A DNA stretch of 64,000 nucleotides from Mycolicibacterium vinylchloridicum (GCF_013404075.1 NZ_JACBJQ010000003.1:1-64000), one strand, 5' to 3'; positions 44,626-64,000 are shown, counted from the first letter of the stretch. Made by a program: numbers and translations. Notes: generated by a model from the sequence alone, not told the origin.

Positions 44626-44686
44626 GACGGTGCGTAGTATGGGTGGGTATACCCCCTTCCAAACCGAACTCTAGGCGGAGATTGAC

Positions 44687-45991
44687 GTGGCCTCTACCAG
44701 TGGAAACAGTCGCCGGGTCGCTGTGCTCGGCGGTAATCGCATCCCGTTCGCGCGCTCGGACGGCGCATATGCGGAGGCGTCCAACCAGGACATGTTCACC
44801 GCCGCACTCGGCGGCTTGGTGGACCGGTTCGACCTGGCCGGCGAGCGGCTGGGCGCGGTGATCGGCGGGGCGGTGCTCAAGCACAGCCGCGACTTCAACT
44901 TGATGCGCGAGAGCGTGCTGGGCAGCCAGCTCTCGCCGTACACCCCGGCGATCGATCTGCAGCAGGCTTGTGGCACCGGCCTGCAGGCGGCGATCGCGGC
45001 AGCCGACGGCATCGCGGCCGGCCGCTACGACGTAGCCGCAGCCGGTGGGGTGGACACCACCTCTGATGCCCCGATCGGGCTCGGTGACGAACTGCGCCGC
45101 ACACTGCTTGGGCTGCGTCGATCCAGGTCGAACGTGGATCGACTCAAGCTCGTGGGCAAGCTGCCGGCCTCGCTGGGCATCGAGATCCCCACCAACGGCG
45201 AGCCGCGCACCGGGCTGTCGATGGGCGACCACGCCGCGATCACCGCCAAGAAGATGGGCATCAAGCGCGTCGATCAGGACGAGCTGGCGGCTGCGAGCCA
45301 CCGCAATATGGCAGCCGCTTACGACCGCGGTTTCTTCGACGATCTCGTCACGCCGTTCCTCGGGGTCTACCGGGACAACAACCTGCGCGCTGACTCCAGC
45401 GCCGAAAAACTGGCCAAGCTCAAGCCGGTGTTCGGTGTCCGCAACGGCGACGCCACGATGACCGCCGGCAACTCGACCCCGCTGACCGACGGTGCCTCGG
45501 TGGCGTTGCTGGCAAGCGAGGAGTGGGCCATGTCACACTCGCTGACCCCGCTCGCCTACTTCGTCGATTCCGAGACCGCAGCGGTCGATTACGTCAATGG
45601 TCCCGACGGTCTGTTGATGGCGCCCACCTACGCCGTGCCGCGCCTGCTGGCCCGCAATGGACTGGCTCTGCAGGACTTCGACTTCTACGAGATCCACGAG
45701 GCGTTCGCGTCGGTGGTGCTGGCCCATCTGCAGGCCTGGGAATCCGACGAATACTGCAAAGAGCTGCTAGGACTCGACGCCGCACTGGGCGCGATCGACC
45801 GTTCCAAGCTCAATGTCAACGGTTCCTCGCTGGCCGCTGGGCACCCGTTTGCCGCCACCGGCGGGCGGATCGTGGCCCAGCTCGCCAAGCAGTTGGCGGA
45901 GAAGAAGAAGGAGACCGGCCAGCCCGTTCGCGGTCTCATTTCGATCTGCGCGGCCGGCGGTCAGGGCGTCACCGCGATCCTCGAGGCGTGA
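44687..45991 (+). CDS. fadA2: Acetyl-CoA acetyltransferase/thiolase FadA2
   Basis: Thiolase, 434 aa, for the last step of beta-oxidation (or Claisen condensation). Active-site Cys is in LQQACGTGLQAAIAAA (about residue 92), His in AAGHPFAATGGRIVAQ, second Cys in ISICAAGGQGVTAIL; GDHAAITAKKMGI and YEIHEAFASVVLAH are conserved blocks. Start GTG 44687. Matches Rv0243 in order (divergent from fabG4, followed by the sRNA region and fadE5). Likely part of a complete cycle with fadE5, htdX and fabG4. Confidence 0.93.
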   Translation: MASTSGNSRRVAVLGGNRIPFARSDGAYAEASNQDMFTAALGGLVDRFDLAGERLGAVIGGAVLKHSRDFNLMRESVLGSQLSPYTPAIDLQQACGTGLQAAIAAADGIAAGRYDVAAAGGVDTTSDAPIGLGDELRRTLLGLRRSRSNVDRLKLVGKLPASLGIEIPTNGEPRTGLSMGDHAAITAKKMGIKRVDQDELAAASHRNMAAAYDRGFFDDLVTPFLGVYRDNNLRADSSAEKLAKLKPVFGVRNGDATMTAGNSTPLTDGASVALLASEEWAMSHSLTPLAYFVDSETAAVDYVNGPDGLLMAPTYAVPRLLARNGLALQDFDFYEIHEAFASVVLAHLQAWESDEYCKELLGLDAALGAIDRSKLNVNGSSLAAGHPFAATGGRIVAQLAKQLAEKKKETGQPVRGLISICAAGGQGVTAILEA

Positions 45992-46020
45992 GGAAAAAAT
46001 GTCGAAAAAAGTTTCCCCGG

Positions 46021-46045
46021 GTTTGTAACGAACGCGTGCGGGCTA
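46021..46045 (+). promoter_or_regulatory. SigF-type promoter of the F6-like sRNA
   Basis: GTTT (46021-46024) and GGGCTA (46040-46045) are separated by 15 nt, close to the mycobacterial SigF consensus GTTT-N15-17-GGGTA. It lies 30 bp after the fadA2 stop and directly before a strongly folded non-coding region. Confidence 0.65.
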
Positions 46046-46051
46046 CAGATG

Positions 46052-46190
46052 TACTGGATAGCTCCGTGTTGCCGTCTGACCCCCCGACCCGACGGCAACA
46101 CGGGGCATCCTCTTTGTTTGACGGCCCTCGTTGACGTCAACAAAGGAACCGCCGCTGGAGAAGAGGGGATTCCAGCGGCGGTTTTTTCAG
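46052..46190 (+). ncRNA. F6: F6-like small RNA (SfdS/Mcr14/ncRv10243 position)
   Basis: No ORF fits here, but three hairpins follow a SigF-type promoter: a perfect 13-bp stem CCGTGTTGCCGTC/GACGGCAACACGG (46064-46076, 46091-46103; up to 16 bp with G-U) whose loop is C-rich (CCCCCCGACCC), a weaker one formed by CTTTGTTTGACG and CGTCAACAAAG (46112-46146), and a terminator (46147-46188). M. tuberculosis has the SigF-dependent sRNA F6 in exactly this place between fadA2 and fadE5. A C-rich exposed loop is typical of actinobacterial sRNAs that pair with ribosome-binding sites. The 5' end (about 46052) is estimated from the promoter. Confidence 0.75.
46147..46188 (+). terminator. Intrinsic terminator of the sRNA
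   Basis: AACCGCCGCTGGA (46147-46159) and TCCAGCGGCGGTT (46171-46183) form a perfect 13-bp stem with an 11-nt loop, followed by T6 (46182-46187). A canonical rho-independent terminator, rare in mycobacteria, supporting the ncRNA call; it also separates fadA2 from the convergent hydrolase. Confidence 0.9.
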
Positions 46191-46212
46191 ACCAGACCGC
46201 TGCGCGAGGGGT

Positions 46213-47448
46213 TCAGGCCCCGGAATCTACGAGACCCGACTGCACGAGTGCGGCGTCGACGAACTCCTGAACCGGACGGGCTTGGAAGAAACCGGTGTGG
46301 CCACCCCGGTACCAGCCGATGTTCGGACGACCCCAGTGCTCCCACAGACCCAGCACCTGCTCGCGTGGGTGGACGATTCGGTCGGCGACCCCGGCGTAGA
46401 TGAAGCGGCCCTCGGGAGCCACCTTGGGTTGCAGCGACAGCGGGGAGATCATGTCGCCGATCGGTTCGGCCAATTCCAATGTCCGATGACGCGGGTCGTC
46501 AGCGCCCAGGCCGGCGTGACGGCCGAGGATCGACACGAGGTTCGCCGGCGGAACGCCGAGGATGGCGCAGGTGAGATCCTCGTCAAGGCTGGCGACCAGA
46601 GCGGCGATGTAGCCGCCCAGCGAAATGCTGTTCAGCCCGATCCGGGCGCCGGGTTGTTCGGTCCGGATCCAGGCCAGCACCCGACGAATGTCCCAGACCG
46701 CCTGGGCGGTGGCGTGCACGTCATCCATCACATCTTCGCCGGGGAAGACCGCCCCCTTGGGTAGGCCTTTGGCGCGGGGTCCGTGCATCGGGAGCACCGG
46801 CAGTATCACGTTGAGGCCGAACTGCTCGTGCAGATGCCAGGCCCGGAACAGGGTGAGGTCCAGGTTGGCGCGGCCCATCTCCGTGCCATGCACACACACC
46901 AGCCACGGGCGCGGCTCGCGGTGGCGCAGCATCATGGCGTATTCGCGGTGGTTGCCGGTGTAGCTGAGCCAGCGCGCGCGCCCTGGCTCCCGCGTGTAGG
47001 GCTTGTAGCCGCTGTCGAACGAGATCCGCTCGTGGGTGCGGCCACGGCTCTTGTACGACTTGATTTTTACGTCGGTCGGAACCGGCGGCGCCTCGAAGAA
47101 GCCTTCCGGCCTGTCGAGCCAGCCCCGTTTGCCGTAAAAGTCGATGGCCTTGATGACCTCGGCGTTGATGTTGTCGTAGACGGTCGCGTCGCTCAGCGGG
47201 CGGCGCAGACGCAGACCGACCAGGACGATCTCGTCGCGCAGGGCGTGGGTTGCCAGAGACAGCGTCGGGCGGGCGACGGGCAGCTCGTCGCTGCCACCGT
47301 CGAGGTACGCGCCCCATGACCGGGCGTAGTAGCCCCCGGCTTTTGTGAAGGGCCCGACAATATTCGCCAGCGGATTAGCGCTGGCCGACTTTCTGCGGGT
47401 CGTAGCGGGATGCGCCGGAATAGCCTCGTTGCTGTCAAGCATCGCCAT
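46213..47448 (-). CDS. Alpha/beta hydrolase (dienelactone/PHB depolymerase-like)
   Basis: Protein of 411 aa. The N-terminal 190 residues look like a helical cap; the hydrolase core has WLVCVHGTEMGRANLDL, the nucleophile elbow IGLNSISLGGYIAAL (S-I-S-L-G in place of G-x-S-x-G), Asp in YAGVADRIVHPREQ and His in RGGHTGFFQ. ATG 47448 is preceded at 6 nt by TACATT on the minus strand, so the mRNA may be leaderless. Stands alone between the sRNA and fadE5. An ester or thioester of a fatty acid is a reasonable substrate guess; not assigned. Confidence 0.8.
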   Translation of the reverse strand: MAMLDSNEAIPAHPATTRRKSASANPLANIVGPFTKAGGYYARSWGAYLDGGSDELPVARPTLSLATHALRDEIVLVGLRLRRPLSDATVYDNINAEVIKAIDFYGKRGWLDRPEGFFEAPPVPTDVKIKSYKSRGRTHERISFDSGYKPYTREPGRARWLSYTGNHREYAMMLRHREPRPWLVCVHGTEMGRANLDLTLFRAWHLHEQFGLNVILPVLPMHGPRAKGLPKGAVFPGEDVMDDVHATAQAVWDIRRVLAWIRTEQPGARIGLNSISLGGYIAALVASLDEDLTCAILGVPPANLVSILGRHAGLGADDPRHRTLELAEPIGDMISPLSLQPKVAPEGRFIYAGVADRIVHPREQVLGLWEHWGRPNIGWYRGGHTGFFQARPVQEFVDAALVQSGLVDSGA

Positions 47449-47585
47449 TCCTAGAATGTAGCCGATCGCCAGCTAACTGCCAGGGCCCAAGGTCCCGACC
47501 TTTATCCGATGAAGCGAAATTGCCTGCAAAAAGTGACCTAAGTCCTTGGATTGCCGGCCCAAGACACCGGCCGGCGTGGACGCCG

Positions 47586-47617
47586 TCGGCCCCGAGACCT
47601 GACGATCTCGGGGCCGA
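47586..47617. terminator. Strong hairpin downstream of fadE5
   Basis: TCGGCCCCGAGA (47586-47597) and TCTCGGGGCCGA (47606-47617) pair perfectly over 12 bp with an 8-nt loop, 25 bp after the fadE5 stop. No T-tract follows on the minus strand, so it may be an RNA-stabilising stem or a U-less terminator. The rest of 47449-47642 holds the hydrolase promoter and a smaller GCCGG/CCGGC hairpin; no gene. Confidence 0.55.
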
Positions 47618-47642
47618 TGGACGCAGAACGCGCGTCGAAGCT

Positions 47643-49478
47643 CTAGAAGGCAGCTTCGTCGAGTTCCATGATGTCGTTGTCGATCGTCTCGATCACCAGA
47701 CGTGTGCTGGTCAGCTGCGGCAGCACGCTCTTGGCGAAGAACGACGCCACCGCGATCTTGCCCTCGTAGAAGGCGCGATCGGCGCCGACGGCACCGCCGT
47801 CGAGAGCTGCGATGGCAACCGCGGCCTGACGCTGCAGTAGCCAGCCGATGACCAGGTCACCGACGCTCATCAGGAAGCGCACCGAGGCCAGACCCACCTT
47901 GTAGATGCTGCTGGCATCCTCCTGCGCGGCCATCAGGTAGCCGGTCATCGACGCGGCCATGGCCTGGACGTCCTCGAGCGCCTTGGCGAGCAGCTCCCGC
48001 TCGGTCTTCAGCCGGCCGTTGCCCGCCTCGTTCGCAATGAGCTCGCTGATCTGGCCTGCGACGTGCGCCAGCGCAACACCCTTGTCTCGCACGATCTTCC
48101 GGAAGAAGAAGTCCTGCGCCTGGATGGCGGTGGTGCCTTCGTAGAGCGAGTCGATCTTGGCGTCGCGGATGTACTGCTCGATCGGGTAGTCCTGCAGGAA
48201 GCCGGATCCGCCGAAGGTCTGCAGGCTCTCGGTGAGCTTCGCGTAGGCCTGTTCGGAGCCGACACCCTTGACGATCGGCAGCAGCAGGTCGTTGACCTTG
48301 ACCGCCAGGTCGGGGTCGACACCCTGCACCGCCTTGGCCACCGCGGCGTCCTGGTAGGTGGACGTGTAGAGGTACAGCGCACGCAGGCCCTCGGCGTAGG
48401 CCTTCTGGGTCATCAGGCTGCGACGAACGTCCGGGTGATGAGTGATCGTCACGCGCGGCGCGGTCTTGTCGGTCATCTGGGTCAGGTCGGCGCCCTGCAC
48501 ACGCTCCTTGGCGTACTCGAGAGCGTTGAGGTAGCCGGTCGACAGCGTGGCGATTGCCTTGGTGCCCACCATCATTCGGGCTTGCTCGATCACGTCGAAC
48601 ATCTGCGCGATGCCCTCGTGGACCTCGCCGACCAGCCAGCCCTTGGCCGGAATGCCATGCTGGCCGAAGGTCAGTTCACAGGTGGCCGAGACCTTCAGGC
48701 CCATCTTGTGCTCGACGTTGGTGACGAACACGCCGTTGCGCTCACCGGGTGCGCCGGTCTCGGCGTCGAAGAGGAACTTCGGCACGATGAACAGCGACAG
48801 ACCCTTGGTGCCCGGTCCGGCGCCCTCGGGGCGGGCCAGCACCAGGTGCAGGATGTTCTCGAACATGTCGTCGGAGTCGGCAGAAGTGATGAAGCGCTTC
48901 ACGCCGTCGATGTGCCAGGAACCGTCGTCCTGCTTGACGGCCTTGGTGCGGCCGGCGCCGACGTCAGAGCCGGCGTCGGGCTCGGTGAGCACCATCGTCG
49001 ATCCCCAGCCGCGTTCGGCCGCCTTGATGGCCCACTGCTTCTGCTCCTCGGTGCCCAGGTTGTGAACGATCTGGGCGAAACCGGCGCCGCCGGCGTACAT
49101 CCATACCGCGGGGTTGGCGCCGAGCACGTGCTCGTGCAGGGCCCACACCAGGGTCTTCGGCATGGGCATGCCGCCGAGTTCCTCGTCGAGGCCGACCTTG
49201 TCCCAGCCACCGTCGATGAAGGCCTTCACCGACTTCTTGAATTCCTCGGGCAGCGTGACGGTGTGCGTCTCGGGATCGAAGACCGGCGGGTTGCGGTCGC
49301 CCTCGACGAACGACGCAGCCAGCGGGCCTTCGGCGAGCCGGGCCATCTCACCGAGCATCTCCTGCACGGTGTCGGCGTCGAGATCGCTGTAATCGCCTGC
49401 GCCGAGCGCCTTCTCGAAACCGAAGACCTCGAACAGGTTGAAAACCTGGTCGCGAACATTGGACTTGTAGTGGCTCAT
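47643..49478 (-). CDS. fadE5: Acyl-CoA dehydrogenase FadE5
   Basis: Large (611 aa, same as M. tuberculosis Rv0244c) broad-range acyl-CoA dehydrogenase. Opening [17 protein letters not shown], flavin motif [18 protein letters not shown], and [17 protein letters not shown] with the catalytic glutamate in [13 protein letters not shown]; the C-terminal 150-residue extension is typical. ATG 49478 has GAGGAGGAACC upstream. It lies downstream of the TPP pks gene in the same direction but 306 bp away with its own dyad-bearing promoter. Together with fadA2, htdX and fabG4 it makes a beta-oxidation set. FadE5 is also known for a role in glycopeptidolipid-linked drug tolerance in M. smegmatis. Confidence 0.93.
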   Translation of the reverse strand: MSHYKSNVRDQVFNLFEVFGFEKALGAGDYSDLDADTVQEMLGEMARLAEGPLAASFVEGDRNPPVFDPETHTVTLPEEFKKSVKAFIDGGWDKVGLDEELGGMPMPKTLVWALHEHVLGANPAVWMYAGGAGFAQIVHNLGTEEQKQWAIKAAERGWGSTMVLTEPDAGSDVGAGRTKAVKQDDGSWHIDGVKRFITSADSDDMFENILHLVLARPEGAGPGTKGLSLFIVPKFLFDAETGAPGERNGVFVTNVEHKMGLKVSATCELTFGQHGIPAKGWLVGEVHEGIAQMFDVIEQARMMVGTKAIATLSTGYLNALEYAKERVQGADLTQMTDKTAPRVTITHHPDVRRSLMTQKAYAEGLRALYLYTSTYQDAAVAKAVQGVDPDLAVKVNDLLLPIVKGVGSEQAYAKLTESLQTFGGSGFLQDYPIEQYIRDAKIDSLYEGTTAIQAQDFFFRKIVRDKGVALAHVAGQISELIANEAGNGRLKTERELLAKALEDVQAMAASMTGYLMAAQEDASSIYKVGLASVRFLMSVGDLVIGWLLQRQAAVAIAALDGGAVGADRAFYEGKIAVASFFAKSVLPQLTSTRLVIETIDNDIMELDEAAF

Positions 49479-49544
49479 GACGGTTCCTCCTCGACGAAGA
49501 TGTCATCTGAAATTCGGGCTTTGTGGTTGAGTACTCAGAGCTAA

Positions 49545-49560
49545 GTTACCCACCAGTAAC
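49545..49560. promoter_or_regulatory. Dyad GTTACCCACCAGTAAC upstream of fadE5
   Basis: Arms GTTAC and GTAAC around CCACCA, 67 bp before the fadE5 ATG. It has the same TTAC-N6-GTAA core as the fabG4/fadA2 dyad at 44610-44625, with TTACT on the matching strand in both, suggesting a shared acyl-CoA-responsive regulator. Confidence 0.5.
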
Positions 49561-49738
49561 AGTGCTGAACTATACCGGCCGGTAACCGGAACGCAAGTCC
49601 CTGTGAGCAAGTTCAGCGGGCTAATCAACCCACTGGTTGGGTTGGCGTTCTCGTGGGCGTGTCGGCCGCCATGTCTGCGCAGGTCAACGCCACTTAACGC
49701 GGGTCTCCGCGAACGATGTGTGGTGTTGTCGGACACGC

Positions 49739-49772
49739 CGGTAGCGGTGCGATGTTGGTCACACCGCTACCG
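49739..49772. terminator. Hairpin downstream of the PKS gene
   Basis: CGGTAGCGGTG (49739-49749) and CACCGCTACCG (49762-49772) form a perfect 11-bp stem with a 12-nt loop, 13 bp beyond the PKS stop. No T-tract follows; probably a weak terminator or 3'-end stabiliser. The remaining 49479-49738 contains the fadE5 promoter and no gene. Confidence 0.5.
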
Positions 49773-49784
49773 CAGCGACGGCCG

Positions 49785-60791
<11,007 letters not shown>

Positions 60792-61163
60792 CAGGTTGTG
60801 CTCTCCGCGTCGGGCCGGTACTGCGTCGTTGGGATCGATTTGGGTCGATCCACTGCGGGAGACCACGTCAGGGCCAAGATTAGGTTCCGATCGGCCACTG
60901 CCCGGTCATCTCCCGACTGCGACGGCCGGCTCATCTCCCGCCGGCCAGTATTGCATGTACGTTGCTGAAGCAACGGGTTTCACCTTGTTGTCGACGCGTA
61001 CGTGGCCAGGCGTTACCCCCTCGATCGGCGCCTTTGAACACTACTTCTGACCAGGGGCTTTCCGGGTCGACGGCCGACCGTCACAGTGACAGGCGCTATC
61101 TTGGTCTGGCCACCGGCGTTGCCGGTCTCGAGGCCACTGCCGCCCAGATCCGGGAGGGGAATT
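60792..61163. promoter_or_regulatory. pks/papA3 divergent control region
   Basis: No gene is seen in these 372 bp. Visible signals: GGATCGA-tttggg-TCGATCC dyad (60832-60851), two copies of TCATCTCCCG exactly 25 bp apart (60906-60915, 60931-60940; each preceded by CGG), and CGTTGC-tgaa-GCAACG (60960-60975). The SD GGGAGGGGA (61152-61160) belongs to papA3. The repeats suggest one or more regulators acting on both TPP transcripts. Confidence 0.5.
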
Positions 61164-62573
61164 TTGCATATCGGGAAGATTACAATCGGCACAATCGATG
61201 ATTGGTCGCCGAGCCCCGGTGTGGTGATCTCCTGGCACCCGACAAAAGCGGCAATGGAGAAAGCGCGACAAGCGCCGGTGAGTTCGGTGCCCGTCAGCTA
61301 TATGCAGGGGCAGCACATTCGTGGTGTATACGAACAGGACGCCGCCGGTCTCGATTATTCGCGGCAGATCATCGCCACCTGTGAAGTTCCTGGTCAGTGC
61401 GATATCGAGGCCATGAATCACGCGCTCAACGCGTATCTGCGCCGGCATGACACCTATCGGAGTTGGTTCGAATACGCCGGATCCGGCGATATTGTCCGGC
61501 GGACGATACTCGATGCCGCCGATATTGAATTCGAGCCCATCGACAACGGCGTAATGGCCGCTGAGGATGCGCGTAAGCACATTGTTGACATCCCCACTCC
61601 GCTGGAATGGGGCTGCTTTTCTTTCGGCGTGGTACAGGGTGAAGATCACTTCGATTTCTACGCCAGCATCGACCACGTCCACGGGGACGCGGCGCTGATC
61701 GGGATCACCATGCTCGAAGCCCACGGCATGTACACGTCATTGACGATGACGGGCCAGCCGATGGCGCTGCCGGAGGCCGGAAGCTTCGACGATTTCTGCC
61801 GCCAGGAGCACCAGTCCACGGCTGATTTGACCGTGGATTCCCCGGAGGTCCGGGCCTGGATCGAGTTTGCCGAGAACAACAACAACACGATGCCCGAGTT
61901 CCCGCTGCCGCTGGGGAATCCGCGCGAACCGACCGTGGCCGACATGGTCGGGGAGATGATCTTGGATGCCGACCAGACGGCTCGGTTCGAGTCGGCGTGC
62001 GTGGCGGCCGGCGTTCGCTTCGTCGGCGGTTTGTATGCCTGCACCGCCATGGCTGAACATGAATTGACAGGCGCGACAACGTATTACGGACTGACGCCGA
62101 GAGACACCCGCAGGACGTCGGATAACTTCACCACGCAGGGCTGGTTTACCGGCCTGGTCCCGATCACCGTTCCGATCGCCGCGACGACGTTCGCCGAAGC
62201 CGCATGGGCGGCGCAGACATCCTTCGATTCGGGACTGAGTCTGGCGCGGGTGCCGTACTACCGCGTGCTGGAACTGGCCCCGTGGTTGGAGAAGCCGCAC
62301 CCGAATTTCCCGGTCTCGAACTTTCTTCATGGCGGCGCCGCACCACTGAACGCCGTGCTCGCGGCCGCTGACATGGGCTATTCGAACAACATCGGCATCT
62401 ACTCCGACGGACGGTTCAGCTACCAGCTGACGATCTATATATTTCGGTACGAGGCCGGCACTGCCATGGCGGTGATGTTTCCGGACAATCCGATCGCTCA
62501 GAAATCGGTCGCCCGCTACATCGAGGCGATGAAGTCCGTGTGCGAACGGATCGCCGGCAGCGGGCAATGGTGA
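61164..62573 (+). CDS. papA3: Polyketide-associated acyltransferase PapA3
   Basis: Trehalose acyltransferase of the condensation-domain fold, 469 aa, close to PapA3 of M. tuberculosis (472 aa). It esterifies trehalose with fatty acyl-CoA to give diacyltrehalose, the precursor of TPP. The catalytic H-x3-D is in SIDHVHGDAAL (about residue 171-175); PVSYMQGQHIRG, CDIEAMNHALNAYLRRHDTY and TYYGLTPRDTRRT are family blocks. The start is TTG 61164 (LHIGKITIGTIDDW) directly after GGGAGGGGA, matching the usual N-terminus; the longer frame from 61086 has no such support. mmpL10 follows after 78 nt. Confidence 0.92.
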   Translation: MHIGKITIGTIDDWSPSPGVVISWHPTKAAMEKARQAPVSSVPVSYMQGQHIRGVYEQDAAGLDYSRQIIATCEVPGQCDIEAMNHALNAYLRRHDTYRSWFEYAGSGDIVRRTILDAADIEFEPIDNGVMAAEDARKHIVDIPTPLEWGCFSFGVVQGEDHFDFYASIDHVHGDAALIGITMLEAHGMYTSLTMTGQPMALPEAGSFDDFCRQEHQSTADLTVDSPEVRAWIEFAENNNNTMPEFPLPLGNPREPTVADMVGEMILDADQTARFESACVAAGVRFVGGLYACTAMAEHELTGATTYYGLTPRDTRRTSDNFTTQGWFTGLVPITVPIAATTFAEAAWAAQTSFDSGLSLARVPYYRVLELAPWLEKPHPNFPVSNFLHGGAAPLNAVLAAADMGYSNNIGIYSDGRFSYQLTIYIFRYEAGTAMAVMFPDNPIAQKSVARYIEAMKSVCERIAGSGQW

Positions 62574-62651
62574 CGTTCTTGTTGGATTCAATGAAGTTCG
62601 ATGCAGTGAAGGAGCGCGAGGCCTGACGGTCTGGCGCGCGGTGAGGATGTT

Positions 62652-64000
62652 GTGCGACGGCTAGCCGATTTCGTAGTGCGATGGCCCTGGGCAGTGATCG
62701 GGCTCTGGGTCGCACTGGCGGTGGCGCTACCGCTGACGTTCCCGAGCTTGAACGAGATGGCTCAGAAGCACCCGCTGGCCATGTTGCCCGGTGACGCTCC
62801 GTCCAGCGTGGCGGCCCGGCAGATGACCGAAGCGTTCTCCGAACCCGGCGGAGACGACCTGCTGTTGGTGGTCCTGACCGACGAGCGTGGACTGAGCCCC
62901 GCGCACGAAGCGACCTACCGCAAGCTGGTCACCGCGCTGCGCGAAGATCAGCACGACGTTGTGATGCTGCAGGACTTTGTCGAAACACCGGCGCTGCGTT
63001 CGTTTTTGACGAGCAAGGACAATAAGTCCTGGGTCGTTCCGGTGGGGCTGACGGGCGCATTGGGCACCCCGGAGTCCTACGCCGCCTACCAGCGGGTGGC
63101 TAACATCGTCAAACAGAACACCGCGGGCAGCCCGCTGGAAGTGCACCTCACCGGGCCGGCGGCCACCGTCGCCGACCTCACGGTCGCCGGCGAACGGGAT
63201 CGCCTCCCAATCGAACTCGCGATCGGCGTCATGGTGCTGCTCGTGCTTCTGCTCGTGTATCGCAACCCGATCACCATGCTGCTGCCGCTGATCGGAATCG
63301 GGATATCGCTGGTGATCGCGCAGTCCGTGGTCGCCGGGCTGTCCAATGTGACCGGGCTGGGGGTCTCGAATCAGGCCATCATTCTGCTGAGCGCGATAAT
63401 CGCCGGTGCCGGAACGGATTACGCGGTGTTTCTGATCAGCCGCTACCACGATTACGTGCGGCTCGGCGAAACCTCCGACGACGCGGTTCGCCAGGCTTTG
63501 GGCTCGGTGGGCAAGGTGATCACCGCGTCGGCGGCCACCATCGGAATCACCTTCCTCGGCATCAGCTTCGCCAAAATGGGTGTGTTCTCCACCGTCGGGG
63601 TGTCCTCGGCCGTCGGGATCGGGGTGGCATTCCTGGCCGCACTCACACTGCTGCCGGCCATCATTGTCCTCGCCGGGCCGCGCGGCTGGATCACGCCCCG
63701 CCGTGAGCTGACCGCGCGGTGGTGGCGACGGTCGGGGATTCGCATCGTGCGCAGGCCGCAGCTCCACCTGGTCGCCAGCCTGCTGATCCTGATCCTGCTC
63801 GCCAGCTGTGTGGGGTTGGCGAAATACAACTACGACGACCGCAAAGCCGTGGCCGCGTCGGACCCGAGCTCGGTCGGTTACGCCGCGCTGGAGCGCCATT
63901 TCGACCTCAACCAGTCCATCCCGTCCTACGTTCTGGTCCGCTCCCCGCGAGATCTGCGCAGCCCGCAGGCCCTGGCGGATCTGGAGCAGATGGCACAACG
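62652..64000 (+). CDS. mmpL10: RND-type lipid transporter MmpL10 (5' part; runs off window)
   Basis: N-terminal 449 codons of an MmpL exporter (complete ones are about 950 aa). GTG 62652 follows GAGG by 5 nt. TM1 is [20 protein letters not shown]; a periplasmic porter domain (about 30-180) is followed by helices 2-6 ([39 protein letters not shown] with the proton-relay D-Y pair; [17 protein letters not shown]) and the start of the intracellular loop after [14 protein letters not shown]. MmpL10 moves diacyltrehalose across the inner membrane, where the last acylations form TPP. Frame continues open to base 64000. Confidence 0.93.
   Translation, partial: MRRLADFVVRWPWAVIGLWVALAVALPLTFPSLNEMAQKHPLAMLPGDAPSSVAARQMTEAFSEPGGDDLLLVVLTDERGLSPAHEATYRKLVTALREDQHDVVMLQDFVETPALRSFLTSKDNKSWVVPVGLTGALGTPESYAAYQRVANIVKQNTAGSPLEVHLTGPAATVADLTVAGERDRLPIELAIGVMVLLVLLLVYRNPITMLLPLIGIGISLVIAQSVVAGLSNVTGLGVSNQAIILLSAIIAGAGTDYAVFLISRYHDYVRLGETSDDAVRQALGSVGKVITASAATIGITFLGISFAKMGVFSTVGVSSAVGIGVAFLAALTLLPAIIVLAGPRGWITPRRELTARWWRRSGIRIVRRPQLHLVASLLILILLASCVGLAKYNYDDRKAVAASDPSSVGYAALERHFDLNQSIPSYVLVRSPRDLRSPQALADLEQMAQ

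Noticed and set aside
44645..44654. Palindrome GGGTATACCC before fadA2, reminiscent of copper-repressor sites
   Set aside because: Only 10 bp, partly within the expected start region, and no metal gene in the area.

Overview
The window comes from a high-GC actinobacterium of the genus Mycobacterium in the broad sense, probably a fast-growing Mycolicibacterium. The evidence is gene order: lipC - wax synthase, echA1 - aldehyde dehydrogenase - methyltransferase - glycosyltransferase, the DUF3068 gene pgfA beside an acyltransferase-3 gene, php, aftD - DUF2613 - lpqI - TetR, htdX - fabG4 - fadA2 - fadE5. This follows the M. tuberculosis Rv0220-Rv0244c region, with extra genes inserted. Rv equivalences are from memory of the families and gene order; no search was run. 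No transposase, tRNA, rRNA or CRISPR array was seen.

Layout. (1) 179-9184: accessory catabolic block with an overlapping pair of acyl-CoA dehydrogenases, an esterase, a Baeyer-Villiger monooxygenase plus zinc alcohol dehydrogenase, an amidohydrolase and a secreted GH6 glucanase. (2) 9328-28040: lipC, a wax ester/TAG synthase, a lipase - acyl-CoA synthetase - acyltransferase operon, echA1, a second overlapping dehydrogenase pair, a hotdog thioesterase, a TetR gene preceded by an unlisted 45-codon ORF, a large FadE5-type dehydrogenase with an R-hydratase, then aldehyde dehydrogenase, methyltransferase and glycosyltransferase. Two near-identical KstR-like boxes lie at 16614-16629 and 26033-26046. 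(3) 28024-41662: a TetR/SRPBCC pair under a near-ideal operator, then envelope genes (a polytopic membrane protein, pgfA, tmaT, a CoA-ligase-like gene, php, aftD, DUF2613, lpqI). (4) 41731-49478: TetR, htdX, fabG4, fadA2, a SigF-type small RNA (F6-like), an alpha/beta hydrolase and fadE5. (5) 49785-64000: an 11-kb bimodular PKS gene divergent from papA3 and the start of mmpL10, which is the trehalose polyphleate (TPP) locus; it runs off the right edge.

How the genes work together: most encode acyl-CoA handling (activation, dehydrogenation, hydration, ketoreduction, thiolysis, ester storage) or export and modification of trehalose lipids and arabinogalactan. The most interesting items are the TPP PKS, whose two modules match the repeating C4 unit of phleic acid but whose first module has no visible dehydratase; the apparent lack of a canonical start codon for aftD (an AUC with a good Shine-Dalgarno is the best candidate); the F6-like sRNA; the 45-aa ORF coupled to a TetR gene; and several strong operator dyads, one overlapping a leaderless promoter.
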